The notes beneath the pieces are model-generated. The model saw nothing but the letters and a program-made list of their open reading frames with translations, had not been told where the DNA came from and ran no database searches. A DNA stretch of 64,000 bases from Streptomyces sp. TSRI0281 (GTDB taxonomy: Bacteria > Actinomycetota > Actinomycetes > Streptomycetales > Streptomycetaceae): assembly GCF_001905125.1 (NCBI RefSeq), contig NZ_LWLE01000001.1, positions 772,880 through 836,879 of the forward strand. Direction: 5' to 3'. Position numbers and translations under genes: made by a program. Positions 40,058 to 50,454 of the stretch are shown here, piece after piece; the first letter of the stretch is position 1, and each line of letters opens with the position of its first letter.

Positions 40058-40368
40058 TTGACGCTCTCCGGCCGCACGGGGCGACACTGTCCTGGTGCGC
40101 TGGACGACACATACGCGCACACCCCGGGCGGCGCGTCCGGGCGCGCCGGGCGCACATACGGCCGCCCGGGGACAGCAGATCCGGGCGCCCCGAGGGGCAC
40201 ATCCAGGCACGCTTCCCGGCGCAGGGGGGTGGGGAAAACCCCCGGCCGGATACGGAGACCGTCCTCATGGTGCGAAGCCCCGGCGGGCGCGCACTCTTGT
40301 TCACAGCCGGTAAAAGCACAGCCCGCGGAGAACGAGCCGCTGCGGCAGACATGGAACGGACGGAACTC
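39948..40368. other. 421-base region between the two kinase genes
   Basis: The first 110 bases are the tandem repeat. The rest is GC-rich, with no gene I can support and no clear promoter. Whether kinase 2 is co-transcribed with kinase 1 cannot be decided from sequence. Confidence 0.6.
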
Positions 40369-41724
40369 ATGGCCACGGCATACGGACCGGACACGCGGGA
40401 CCACCAGAGGTCCGGCTCCGGTGTTGGGGACCGCCCCCCGGGCAAGCACTTCCTCCCGGCCGCGCTGCGTGCGCCGCTGGAGGCGCGGGCCTGGCGCGAG
40501 CTCCTCTACCTGGTGCTGAGCATGCCGATCAGCACGGTGCTGTTCGCCTTCTCGCTCACCATGACCACGCTGGGCGTCGGCATGCTGATCACCTTCCTCG
40601 GCATTCCGATCCTCGCGGTGGGGCTGACGATGTGCCGGGGCTTCGGCGCGATGGAGCGGGGCCGGGCGCGCGGGCTGCTGAAGCTGGACGTGGCGGACCC
40701 CGCACCGGTGCGGGGGAAGACCGGCGGCATGATGTCGTGGGTCGGCGCGGTCCTGAAGAGCGGCGTGTCCTGGCGGCACCTGCTCTACTCGCTGCTGCAC
40801 TTCCCGTGGGCGGTCTTCGCCTTCTGCGTGGCCATCACGTTCTGGTCGCTCGGGTGGACGGCGTTCACGTATCCGCTGTGGCACTGGGTCTTCCCGACGT
40901 ACACAGGGGTCGACGGCGTCCAGCTGTACGGCGACGGCACCCATCAGGTCTACCTCGACTCCCCCTTCGACCTGGCCGTGACCAGCGCGATCGGACTGGC
41001 CCTGGTCCTGGTCTCGCCCTGGATCAACCGGGGTCTGGTGACCGTGGACGGGCTGATGGTCTCCGGCCTGCTGGGCCCGTCCCGGCTGGCCAGCCGGGTC
41101 TCCGAGCTGGAGTCGGACCGGGGCGTGGTCGTGGACACCGCGGCGGCCGACCTGCGCCGCATCGAACGCGACCTCCACGACGGCGCACAGGCCCGCCTCG
41201 TCGCCCTCGCGATGGATCTGGGCCTGGCGAAGGAGAAGCTGACCGACGACCCCGAGGCCGCCGCCCGCATGGTCGACGAGGCCCACGGCGAGGTCAAGGT
41301 CGCCCTCCAGGAACTGCGTGACCTGGCGCGAGGCATCCACCCCGCCGTGCTCACCGACCGCGGTCTCGACGCCGCGCTCTCCGCCATCGCCTCCCGCTGC
41401 ACCGTCCCGGTGAAGGTCGAGGTGGACCTGGATTCCCGGCCCGCCCAGGCCATCGAGGGCATCGCGTACTTCACGGTCTCGGAGCTCCTGCAGAACGTGA
41501 GCAAGCACGCCGGCGCGACCCGGGCCACGGTGGACGTGTGGCACACGGCGGACCGGCTGATGCTCCAGGTCACCGACGACGGACGGGGCGGCGCCGATGT
41601 CACGGCGGGCAGTGGTCTGGCCGGTCTGACGGAACGGCTCGACGCGGTGGACGGCATCCTCGTGGTCGACTCCCCGGCGGGTGGCCCCACCACGGTCACG
41701 GCCGAGCTGCCCTGGCGCGGCTGA
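40369..41724 (+). CDS. sensor histidine kinase 2 (NarL-type, sister of kinase 1)
   Basis: 451 residues from ATG 40369 (MATAYGPDTRDHQ); ATG 40351 is possible. Same design as kinase 1: membrane sensor domain (~45-225), phospho-His at 270 in RRIERDLHDGAQARLVAL, ATPase N-box SELLQNVSKHAG and G-box GSGLAGLTERL. Its sensor domain carries an extra extracytoplasmic-looking loop (WHWVFPTYTGVDGVQLYGDGTHQVYLD) absent from kinase 1, so the two may sense different signals or form heterodimers. Followed by a strong terminator. Confidence 0.93.
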   Translation: MATAYGPDTRDHQRSGSGVGDRPPGKHFLPAALRAPLEARAWRELLYLVLSMPISTVLFAFSLTMTTLGVGMLITFLGIPILAVGLTMCRGFGAMERGRARGLLKLDVADPAPVRGKTGGMMSWVGAVLKSGVSWRHLLYSLLHFPWAVFAFCVAITFWSLGWTAFTYPLWHWVFPTYTGVDGVQLYGDGTHQVYLDSPFDLAVTSAIGLALVLVSPWINRGLVTVDGLMVSGLLGPSRLASRVSELESDRGVVVDTAAADLRRIERDLHDGAQARLVALAMDLGLAKEKLTDDPEAAARMVDEAHGEVKVALQELRDLARGIHPAVLTDRGLDAALSAIASRCTVPVKVEVDLDSRPAQAIEGIAYFTVSELLQNVSKHAGATRATVDVWHTADRLMLQVTDDGRGGADVTAGSGLAGLTERLDAVDGILVVDSPAGGPTTVTAELPWRG

Positions 41725-42234
41725 GCCCCGCCCGCACCGCCCGCACCGTCCGTGGGCTCCCCGCGCGCGACCGCCGGGTCCCGCGCGCCCCGGCTTCCGC
41801 GCCTCAGGGTCCACGGCCGCCGGCCCCCGGTCTCTTCGCCCATCGCCCCGCCCCCGGACACCCGCTCCGGGGGCGGGGCGATCCGGCGTACGCGTGCGCG
41901 AGCGGGGCGATCCTCCAGGTGGCCATCGGGTCGTTGCTGCGCCGCCGTACGCGTACGCGTGCGGGGCGATCCGGCGTACGCGTCACGAGGCCGACGGCAG
42001 CCCTCCTGGCGCGACCGACGACGGCCCCGTGACCGGCGCGAAGACCGGCCCGGCGGGCGACACCACACCTTGCGGTGACTTTCCCGTGACGCTGAGTGCC
42101 CAGCCCTGAATCGGGGAAACCTCTCCAAGTCGTACCCCCCGTTCCGGGCGCCGCCCCATCCACGCGCCGGCCCTGGGATGCTGGGGGCGACAGAAGCCGG
42201 ACACAGATCGAGAAACAGTGGGGGAAACAGCGTC
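41725..42234. other. 510-base region between kinase 2 and the response regulator
   Basis: No gene is supported. It contains the terminator at 41842-41882 and a 23-base direct repeat (GCGGGGCGATCCGGCGTACG and three more bases) at 41873-41895 and 41961-41983. The regulator must have its own promoter in the last 200 bases. Confidence 0.65.
41842..41882 (+). terminator. terminator after histidine kinase 2
   Basis: Perfect 17-bp stem (41842-41858 with 41866-41882), 7-base loop, 118 bases beyond the stop. It suggests the response regulator is a separate transcription unit. Confidence 0.75.
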
Positions 42235-42906
42235 GTGGAGGACAGGGTGCGGGTGGTCATCGCCGAGGATTCGGTACTGCTGCGGGAAGGGCTCACGCGG
42301 CTGCTCACCGATCTCGGGCACGACGTCGTCGCGGGGGTGGGGGACGCCGAGGCGCTGATCAAGACCGTGGCGGATCTCGACGCGCAGCAGGCGCTGCCCG
42401 ATGTGGTGGTGGCCGACGTACGGATGCCGCCGACCCACACCGACGAGGGCGTACGGGCGGCGGTGCGGCTGCGCAAGGACTACCCCGGGATCGGGGTGCT
42501 GGTGCTGTCGCAGTACGTCGAGGAGCAGTACGCCACCGAGCTGCTGGCCGGGAGCAGCCGGGGCGTCGGTTATCTGCTGAAGGACCGGGTCGCCGAGGTC
42601 CGCGAGTTCGTGGACGCCGTGGTGCGGGTGGCGCAGGGCGGGACGGCGCTGGACCCGGAGGTGGTGGCTCAGCTGCTGGGCCGGAGCCGTAAGCAGGACG
42701 TGCTGGCCGGACTCACGCCGCGCGAGCGGGAGGTCCTCGGTCTGATGGCCGAGGGGCGGACGAACTCGGCGGTGGCCAAGCAGTTGGTCGTGAGCGACGG
42801 CGCCGTGGAGAAGCACGTCAGCAATATCTTCCTGAAACTGGGCCTCTCCCCCAGTGTCGGGGATCACCGGCGCGTCCTGGCCGTACTCACCTACCTGAAA
42901 TCCTAG
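42235..42906 (+). CDS. NarL/LuxR-type response regulator
   Basis: 223 residues from GTG 42235 (V/M-EDRVRVVIAEDSVLLREGL). The receiver domain has acidic E11/D12, the phospho-acceptor D61 in VVVADVRMPP, and Lys in GYLLKDRV. The C-terminal LuxR helix-turn-helix is LTPREREVLGLMAEGRTNSAVAKQLVVSDGAVEKHVSNIF. It is the likely partner of both upstream kinases. Possible targets are itself, the divergent nuo set and the downstream kor genes (inferred from position). Confidence 0.94.
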   Translation: MEDRVRVVIAEDSVLLREGLTRLLTDLGHDVVAGVGDAEALIKTVADLDAQQALPDVVVADVRMPPTHTDEGVRAAVRLRKDYPGIGVLVLSQYVEEQYATELLAGSSRGVGYLLKDRVAEVREFVDAVVRVAQGGTALDPEVVAQLLGRSRKQDVLAGLTPREREVLGLMAEGRTNSAVAKQLVVSDGAVEKHVSNIFLKLGLSPSVGDHRRVLAVLTYLKS

Positions 42907-42997
42907 ACAACTGACACCCTGTCAGATGGGTGACGGGGGCCGAGGGCCTAGCACCAAAGAATGAGCACACAGCGTTGCGGGCGAGCGACTGGGGGGC

Positions 42998-43026
42998 TTG
43001 AGAAATATGTTAAATCGGCCTAAAAG
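42998..43026 (+). promoter_or_regulatory. promoter candidate for korAB
   Basis: TTGAGA (42998-43003) and TAAAAG (43021-43026), spacing 17, in an unusually AT-rich patch. AAAAGGG is directly repeated at 43022-43028 and 43035-43041, a possible regulator site. Confidence 0.45.
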
Positions 43027-43155
43027 GGTGACCCAAAAGGGCGTCCACCATATGATCGGTCCCTGGAGGGCGACCCTTGCGGAAGTAGGGTGGGCCGAGG
43101 GACCACCGGCGGGTCGGCCGGTCCCGAACCGCCGCCCCGAGGGAGGTCCAGTTCA

Positions 43156-45103
43156 GTGACCAGCCAGGTCAGTAGCCCGGCCGAAAGGGCCGATGAGGCC
43201 AGCGAACCCGTCGTCGGGGAGCAGCGAGCCCCCCTGTCAGGAACCACGGGCGCCGGCGAGAAAGAGGTCCGCCGCCTGGACCGGGTCATCATCCGATTCG
43301 CGGGTGACTCCGGTGACGGCATGCAGCTCACAGGTGACCGGTTCACCTCCGAGACGGCTTCCTTCGGGAACGACCTCTCGACGCTGCCGAACTTCCCGGC
43401 CGAGATCCGGGCCCCCGCAGGCACCCTGCCGGGCGTCTCCTCCTTCCAGCTGCATTTCGCCGATCACGACATCCTCACGCCGGGCGACGCGCCCAATGTG
43501 CTGGTGGCGATGAACCCGGCCGCTCTGAAGGCGAACATCGCCGATGTGCCGCGTGGCGCCGAAGTCATCGTCAACACCGATGAGTTCACCAAGCGGCCGA
43601 TGGCGAAGGTGGGGTACGCGACCAGTCCCCTGGAGGACGGGTCGCTGGAGGCGTACAACGTCCATCCGGTACCGCTGACCACGCTCACGCTGGAGGCACT
43701 GAAGGAGTTCGGGCTCCCCCGCAAGGAGGCCGAGCGCTCGAAGAACATGTTCGCGCTCGGGCTGCTGTCGTGGATGTACCACCGGCCGACCGAGGGTACG
43801 GAGAAGTTCCTCCGGCAGAAGTTCGCGAAGAAGCCGCAGATCGCCGAGGCGAACGTGGCCGCGTTCCGGGCCGGGTGGAACTTCGGCGAGACCACCGAGG
43901 ACTTCGCGGTCAGCTACGAGGTCGCGCCCGCGACGCAGGCGTTCCCCACCGGGACGTACCGCAACATCTCCGGGAACCTCGCGCTGTCGTACGGGCTGAT
44001 CGCCGCGAGCCGGCAGGCGGATCTGCCGCTCTACCTGGGCTCGTACCCCATCACCCCGGCCTCCGACATCCTGCACGAGCTGAGCCGGCACAAGAGCTTC
44101 GGCGTGCGGACCTTCCAGGCGGAGGACGAGATCGCGGGCATCGGTGCCGCGCTCGGCGCCGCCTTCGGCGGTTCGCTGGCGGTGACGACCACGTCCGGTC
44201 CGGGTGTGGCGCTGAAGTCGGAGACCATCGGGCTCGCGGTCTCCCTCGAACTGCCGCTGCTGATCATCGACATCCAGCGCGGCGGCCCGTCCACGGGGCT
44301 GCCCACCAAGACCGAGCAGGCCGACCTGCTCCAGGCGATGTACGGGCGCAACGGCGAGGCCCCGGTGCCGATCGTGGCCCCGCAGACCCCGGCCGACTGC
44401 TTCGACGCCGCGCTCGACGCGGCCCGGATCGCGCTGACGTACCGCACTCCGGTGTTCCTGCTCTCCGACGGCTATCTGGCCAACGGCTCCGAGCCGTGGC
44501 GGATCCCCGACGTCGACCGGCTCCCCGACCTGCGGGTGCGGTTCGCCACCGGCCCCAACCACGAACTGGCCGACGGCACCGAGGTGTTCTGGCCGTACAA
44601 GCGCGACCCGCAGACCCTGGCCCGCCCCTGGGCGGTACCCGGCACCCCGGGCCTCGAACACCGTATCGGCGGCATCGAGAAGCAGGACGGCACGGGCAAC
44701 ATCTCCTACGACCCGGCCAACCACGACTTCATGGTCCGCACCCGCCAGGCCAAGATCGACGGCATCACCGTCCCGGACCTGGAGGTCGACGACCCCTCGG
44801 GCGCGCGCACCCTGGTGCTGGGCTGGGGCTCGACGTACGGGCCGATCACCGCGGCCGTACGCAGGCTGCGCGCCGCCGGACAGTCCATCGCGCAGGCGCA
44901 CTTGAGGCACCTCAACCCCTTCCCGAGAAATCTCGGCGAGGTCCTGGGGCGTTACGACAAGGTGGTCGTTCCGGAGATGAACCTCGGACAGCTCGCCATG
45001 CTGCTCCGGGCGAAGTATCTGGTCGACGCCCACAGCTACAACCAGGTCAACGGAATGCCGTTCAAGGCCGAGCAGCTCGCCACCGCTCTTCAGGAGGCCA
45101 TCG

Positions 45104-45111
<8 letters not shown>
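43156..45111 (+). CDS. korA: 2-oxoacid:ferredoxin oxidoreductase, fused gamma-alpha subunit (KorA type)
   Basis: With KorB this oxidatively decarboxylates a 2-oxoacid, probably 2-oxoglutarate, to acyl-CoA and reduces ferredoxin. It has 651 residues from GTG 43156, behind GGGAGG. The gamma domain comes first (VIIRFAGDSGDGMQLTGDRF), then the alpha domain with GSYPITPASDILHELS, FQAEDEIAGIGAALGAAFGG and GPSTGLPTKTEQADLLQAMYGRNGEAP. It overlaps korB by 8 bases. Oxygen-tolerant KorAB is known in actinobacteria. Confidence 0.95.
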
Positions 45112-46162
<1,051 letters not shown>

Positions 46163-46269
46163 CAGCCCGGCGACCAGCACCGCCACACGGCGCCGCCACC
46201 CGCACCACCACAAGCGTCACGAGCACCCGTACAAGGGCCGCGAGGACCGCAAAGACCGCGAGGCCCACG

Positions 46270-46313
46270 ACGACGAGGCCCGGACCCGGTACATCGGGTC
46301 CGGGCCTCGTCGT
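46270..46313. terminator. 19-bp terminator hairpin between korB and the HxlR gene
   Basis: Perfect stem 46270-46288 with 46295-46313 around GTACAT, between convergent genes. The right arm resembles two further segments towards and into the HxlR coding end (see the repeat at 46293-46381). Confidence 0.85.
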
Positions 46314-46381
46314 ACGCCTTTCGGGTCCGGCCGGCCTCGTCGTACGCCCTTCAGGTCCGGGCGGCGGCCTCGTCGTACGCC
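46293..46381. repeat. three-copy repeat of the HxlR gene 3' end
   Basis: A segment containing GGCCTCGTCGTACGCC occurs at 46293-46319, 46319-46349 and 46351-46381. The last copy is the true coding end of the HxlR gene (EAYDEAAART plus stop); the others lie beyond the stop, and the outermost forms an arm of the terminator. Confidence 0.8.
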
Positions 46382-46737
46382 TCGCGCGCCGCGTGCACCG
46401 CGTCCACCCGGCGCTCGGTCCAGCGCGCCAGCCCCCACACCTGCTCTGCCGCCTCCCGGCCGAGCGGGGTGAGCGAATAGTCCACCCTCGGCGGGATCAC
46501 CGGCTTCGCATCGCGGTGCACGAAGCCGTCCCGCTCCAGCGTCCGGAGGGTCTGGGTGAGCATCTTCTCGCTGACGCCGCCGACCGAGCGCCGCAGCTCG
46601 CTGAAGCGGTACGAGCGCTCCAGCAGCGCGGCCAGCACGAGGACCCCCCAGCGGCTGGTGACGTGCTCCAGCACCAGGCGGGAGGGGCACATCACCTGGT
46701 TGACGTCCGGGTCACGGCCCGTTCCACTAACTCCCAT
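46351..46737 (-). CDS. HxlR-family winged-helix regulator (QorR/YtfH-like)
   Basis: 128 residues from ATG 46737. HxlR domain: CPSRLVLEHVTSRWGVLVLAALLE, RFSELRRSVGGVSEKMLTQTLRTLERDG, then VPPRVDYSLTPLG. One Cys near the domain start (C17) could be redox-active, as in YodB/HypR/QorR regulators. It diverges from a QorB-like reductase gene with a nested palindrome between them, the same arrangement as ytfH-ytfG of E. coli. Probably represses that gene until an electrophile or quinone appears. Confidence 0.92.
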   Translation of the reverse strand: MGVSGTGRDPDVNQVMCPSRLVLEHVTSRWGVLVLAALLERSYRFSELRRSVGGVSEKMLTQTLRTLERDGFVHRDAKPVIPPRVDYSLTPLGREAAEQVWGLARWTERRVDAVHAAREAYDEAAART

Positions 46738-46780
46738 ATCAGTACCTTACTTCAAAGTGGGTACTTTCTCTTGGTTAGTG
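46725..46780. promoter_or_regulatory. nested palindrome, likely HxlR operator
   Basis: Three inverted repeats share one centre near 46753: CACTAAC/GTTAGTG (46725-46731, 46774-46780), AGTACC/GGTACT (46741-46746, 46760-46765), and ACTT/AAGT. It covers the region between the divergent HxlR and reductase genes and the HxlR start codon. Confidence 0.65.
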
Positions 46781-46847
46781 CAAGCCGTAGGGTGAGTTTC
46801 AGACGGCCCGGAAGCGGACCGAACCCCCCGAAGAGGAGAAACCCCCC

Positions 46848-47708
46848 ATGAGCATCGTCGTCACCGGAGCCACCGGAGCACTCGGCCGGCTCGTCGTCGA
46901 GCAGCTGCTCACCACGGTCCCCGCCGACCGGATCGCCGCAGTCGTCCGCGACAAGGAGAAGGCCGCCGGTCTCGCCGCCCGTGGCGTCGAGCTCCGTATC
47001 GCCGACTACAACCACCCCGAGACCCTCGCCGGGGCGTTCCGCGCCGGTGACCGGGTGCTGCTGATCTCCGGCAGCGAGGTGGGCAGCCGGGTGCCGCAGC
47101 ACACCGCCGTCATCGACGCGGCGAGGGCCGCGGGCGTCGCGCAGCTCGCGTACACCGGGGTGCTCGGCGGCCCCGGCGCCGACTTCGAGCTGGCCGCCGA
47201 GCACAAGGTCACCGAGCAGCTGATCCTCGACTCGGGGCTGCCGTACACCTTCCTGCGCAACGGCTGGTACACCGAGAACTACACGGCCAACCTCGCCCCG
47301 GTCCTGGAGCACGGCGCGGTCGTCTCCAACGCGGGCGACGGGCGCGTCGCCTCCGCCGCGCGGGCCGACTACGCCGCCGCGGCGGTGGCCGCGGTGACCG
47401 GTGACGGCCACCTGAACACCGCCTACGAGCTGAGCGGCGACACCGCCTGGTCGTTCGCCGAGTACGCCGCGCTGCTGTCCGGGGCGACCGGCAGGGAGAT
47501 CGCGTACAACAACGTCCCCGCCGCCGTCCACCAGGAGATCCTTGTCGGCGCGGGCCTGCCCGAGGGATTCGCGGCGATCCTCGTCGACGTCGACGAGGCG
47601 ATCGGGCGCGGGCTGCTCGCCGGGACGGGCGGGGACCTTGCCCGGCTGATCGGCCGTCCGACGACGCCGCTCGCCGAGTCGGTGACCGCGGCCCTCGCCA
47701 CGGCCTGA
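46848..47708 (+). CDS. qorB: NAD(P)H:quinone oxidoreductase, QorB/YtfG-like
   Basis: 286 residues from ATG 46848 (MSIVVTGATGALGRLVVEQLL) behind GAGGAG. Rossmann motif GATGALG, then LAYTGVLGGPGADFELAAEHKVTEQLI and YTFLRNGWYTENYTANL, closely matching QorB-type NmrA-like quinone reductases. Such enzymes reduce quinones with NAD(P)H. Control by the divergent HxlR protein is probable. Confidence 0.9.
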   Translation: MSIVVTGATGALGRLVVEQLLTTVPADRIAAVVRDKEKAAGLAARGVELRIADYNHPETLAGAFRAGDRVLLISGSEVGSRVPQHTAVIDAARAAGVAQLAYTGVLGGPGADFELAAEHKVTEQLILDSGLPYTFLRNGWYTENYTANLAPVLEHGAVVSNAGDGRVASAARADYAAAAVAAVTGDGHLNTAYELSGDTAWSFAEYAALLSGATGREIAYNNVPAAVHQEILVGAGLPEGFAAILVDVDEAIGRGLLAGTGGDLARLIGRPTTPLAESVTAALATA

Positions 47709-47824
47709 CCGGGAAGAGACGCGTGTCACGAGTGTTTCCGTGAGACGGCTATGACACCCGGCCCTTCCGGCGCTACCTTCGTCCAGTCGGCCGATCCGTC
47801 GACGCAGGTACGCCGGGAGGGCCC

Positions 47825-48847
47825 GTGAAGGGGAAGACAGAGCAGCGAGCTGGCCTGCTGTACGGAATCGGCGCATACGGGATGTGGGGCATCGTCCCCC
47901 TCTTCTGGCCGTTGCTGGAGCCGTCCGGGGCGATGGAGATCCTCGCCCACCGGATGGTCTGGTCCCTGGGCGTCGTCGGCATCGCCCTGCTCGTCGTGGG
48001 CCGCTGGGCCTGGATCGGTGAGCTGATCCGCACCCCCCGCAAGCTCGGCCTGATCGCCGTGGCGGCGGCGGTCATCACGGTCAACTGGGGCCTGTACATC
48101 TGGGCCGTCAACAACGGCCAGGTCGTGGAGGCTTCGCTCGGCTACTTCATCAATCCGCTGGTCACCATAGCCATGGGCGTCCTGCTGCTCGGCGAGCGGC
48201 TGCGCCCCGTCCAGTGGGCCGCGGTCGCGACCGGCCTCCTCGCCGTGCTGGTGCTCGCGATCGGGTACGGCCGCCCGCCCTGGATCTCGCTGGCGCTGGC
48301 CTTCTCGTTCGCCACGTACGGCCTGGCGAAGAAGAAGGTCAACCTGGGCGGCCTGGAATCACTGGCCGCCGAGACCGCGGTGCTCTTCCTGCCCGCGCTC
48401 GGATTCCTGCTGTGGCTCGGGGCCCGGGGCGAGGCGACGTTCACGTCCGGTGGCGCGGGGCACGGGGTACTGCTCGCCGCGACGGGCATCGTCACGGCGG
48501 TGCCGCTGGTCTGCTTCGGTGCGGCGGCGATCCGGGTGCCGCTCTCCACCCTGGGGCTGTTGCAGTACCTGGCCCCGGTCTTCCAGCTAGTGCTCGGCAT
48601 CCTGTACTTCCACGAGGAGATGCCGCCCGAGCGGTGGTCCGGGTTCGCGCTGGTCTGGCTGGCGCTGTCGCTGCTGACCTGGGACGCGTTGCGGACGGCG
48701 CGGCGCAACCGGGCCGAGGCGGTGCGCCTGGCCGCGGCGGCGACGGACCCTGCGGCGACGGACCCGGCGGCAGCCGCCACCGCTGTCGCTCACGGTACGG
48801 GGACGGCGCCCGGCGCCACGGCCCCGGAACGGGCACCGAGCTCCTGA
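47825..48847 (+). CDS. rarD: RarD-type EamA-family transporter
   Basis: 340 residues from GTG 47825 (V/M-KGKTEQRAGLLYGIGAYGMWGIVPLFWPLL). Ten hydrophobic segments in two EamA halves. RarD-specific stretches include LAHRMVWSL, VNWGLYIWAVNNGQVVEASLGYFINPL and PLSTLGLLQYLAPVFQLVLGILYFHE. The substrate is not established for the family. The C-terminal ~50 residues are Ala/Thr/Pro-rich, and the last 58 bases overlap the convergent MFS gene. Confidence 0.93.
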   Translation: MKGKTEQRAGLLYGIGAYGMWGIVPLFWPLLEPSGAMEILAHRMVWSLGVVGIALLVVGRWAWIGELIRTPRKLGLIAVAAAVITVNWGLYIWAVNNGQVVEASLGYFINPLVTIAMGVLLLGERLRPVQWAAVATGLLAVLVLAIGYGRPPWISLALAFSFATYGLAKKKVNLGGLESLAAETAVLFLPALGFLLWLGARGEATFTSGGAGHGVLLAATGIVTAVPLVCFGAAAIRVPLSTLGLLQYLAPVFQLVLGILYFHEEMPPERWSGFALVWLALSLLTWDALRTARRNRAEAVRLAAAATDPAATDPAAAATAVAHGTGTAPGATAPERAPSS

Positions 48848-50409
48848 CGTGACCCGGTGGCCGGCGGCCGCGTCCCCTTCCGCCGGCGCAGCCCCAGTGC
48901 GGTGATCAGCGCGCCCAGCACCACCATCACCACCGGCACCACCAAAGCCGCGCGGAAGGCGGACAGGGTCGCCCCGGCGGAGCCGTCCGTCCCGGCCGAG
49001 GCGATCCCGTACACCGCCGTCACCGCCGAGATGCCGACCGCCGAGCCGAACTGGGTCGAGGTGTGCAACAGCCCTCCCGCCAGGCCCTGTTCACTGTCGG
49101 GTACACCGTCCGTCGCGGCGATCGACAGCGGTCCGTACGCGAGGGCGAAGGCCATGCCGGTGAGGAACAGGGTCGGGAGCATCGCCGCGTACGACCAGTC
49201 GAGCCCGACCGGCAGGAACAGCCCGTACGAGGCGATGGCGAGGACGAAGCCGCCGAGGATGACCTTGGTGTTGCCGTAGCGGTCGACCAGGCGCGGGGTG
49301 AGGGTCGGCGCGAGGACCGCGTCGGAACCCATCACCACCAGGGCCAGCGCGGTCTGGAGCGAGGACCAGCCGCGCAGCTCCTGGAGGTACAGGGTCATCA
49401 CGAACTGGAAGCCGAAGAAGGAGCCCACGAAGAGCAGCGCTCCGAGGTCGGCCCGGATCATCGCGGCCCGGCGCAGCATCGACAGCCGGACCAGCGGCGC
49501 GGACGCGCGCCGTTCGATCGCGACGAACAGCGGGATGAGGACCAGCCCGGCGGCGAACGCCCCGGCCGTCCACAGCCACCCGTCGAGACCGTGTTCCAGC
49601 CGCACGATTCCGTACGCGAGCAGCAGCATCGCCCCGGCCGCCGCGGTGGCGCCCGGCAGGTCGAAGCCGCCGGTGCGGACCGGACGCGGTTCGACGGGGA
49701 CGGTCCGCAGCGCGGCGATCAGGAGGAGCGCGGCCAGCAGCACCGGCGCGAAGAACACCCAGCGCCAGCCGAGCTGGGTGAGCAGCCCGCCGATGACGAG
49801 CCCCAGCGAGAAACCACCGGCCGCCGTGCCCGCGAAGATGAGCAGCGCCTTGTTGCGCTGCGGGCCCTCCGCGTACGAGGTGGTGATCAGCGACATCGCC
49901 GCAGGGGTCATGAAGGCGGAGGCCACTCCGGTGACGAAGCGGGCGACGACGAGCATCCAGCCCTCGGTGGCGAAGCCGCCCAGCCCGGAGAAGAGCAGGA
50001 AGACGGTGAGCCAGACGAGGAACATGCGGCGCCTGCCGAGCAGATCGGCCGCCCGCCCGCCGAGGAGGGTGAAGCCCGCGTAGCCGAGGACGTAGGCGCT
50101 CATCACCCAGGCCGTGGTGCCGGTCGACAGGCCGAGGTCGGACCTGATGGAGGGGACGGCCACGGCGAGCATGGCGACGTCGATGCCCTCCAGGAAGATC
50201 GTGCCGCACAGGACGAGCAGCAGGAGCCGGGCGCGGAGCGAAAACCCGGAAGCGGAACCGGAACCGGAAACGGAATCGGGTCCGGAACAGGAAGCGGAAC
50301 CGGTACCGGGTCCGGAGACGCGTCCGGAAGCGCGTCCGGAGGCGCGTCCGGAGGCGGGATCTGGTGCCGGCGCGGCTGGTGCGGGTGGCATGGGTACGTC
50401 GGCAGACAC
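48790..50409 (-). CDS. MFS transporter, DHA2 family, with repetitive N-terminus
   Basis: 539 residues from GTG 50409 behind GGAAGGGG. After a ~55-residue hydrophilic Gly/Ser/Arg repeat (SGRASGRASGRVSG...), transmembrane segments begin with FLEGIDVAMLAVAVPSIRSDL and STGTTAWVMSAYVLGYAGF. The loop motif GGRAADLLGRRRMF and motif C (GGFSLGLVIGGLL) mark a drug:proton antiporter with 14 segments. It diverges from an HxlR gene with a palindrome between, so probably under its control. Its end overlaps rarD by 58 bases. Confidence 0.93.
   Translation of the reverse strand: MSADVPMPPAPAAPAPDPASGRASGRASGRVSGPGTGSASCSGPDSVSGSGSASGFSLRARLLLLVLCGTIFLEGIDVAMLAVAVPSIRSDLGLSTGTTAWVMSAYVLGYAGFTLLGGRAADLLGRRRMFLVWLTVFLLFSGLGGFATEGWMLVVARFVTGVASAFMTPAAMSLITTSYAEGPQRNKALLIFAGTAAGGFSLGLVIGGLLTQLGWRWVFFAPVLLAALLLIAALRTVPVEPRPVRTGGFDLPGATAAAGAMLLLAYGIVRLEHGLDGWLWTAGAFAAGLVLIPLFVAIERRASAPLVRLSMLRRAAMIRADLGALLFVGSFFGFQFVMTLYLQELRGWSSLQTALALVVMGSDAVLAPTLTPRLVDRYGNTKVILGGFVLAIASYGLFLPVGLDWSYAAMLPTLFLTGMAFALAYGPLSIAATDGVPDSEQGLAGGLLHTSTQFGSAVGISAVTAVYGIASAGTDGSAGATLSAFRAALVVPVVMVVLGALITALGLRRRKGTRPPATGSRQELGARSGAVAPGAVPVP
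50270..50390. repeat. simple repeat coding the MFS N-terminus
   Basis: Runs of GGAACCGGAA-like and GGAGGCGCGTCC-like units (12 bases) encode SG/AS/GR repeats at the start of the MFS protein. Period is a multiple of 3. Confidence 0.75.
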
Positions 50410-50454
50410 AGGTGTCCCCTTCCGGGACCGGCCGGACAGCCGGGTCGGTTACGC

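Noticed and set aside
40058..40320. Coding region between the two kinases (frame reading RRRGPDARRPYG...)
   Set aside because: Composition is repeat-derived Arg/Pro/Gly with no ribosome binding site; kinase 2 has proper starts at 40351/40369.
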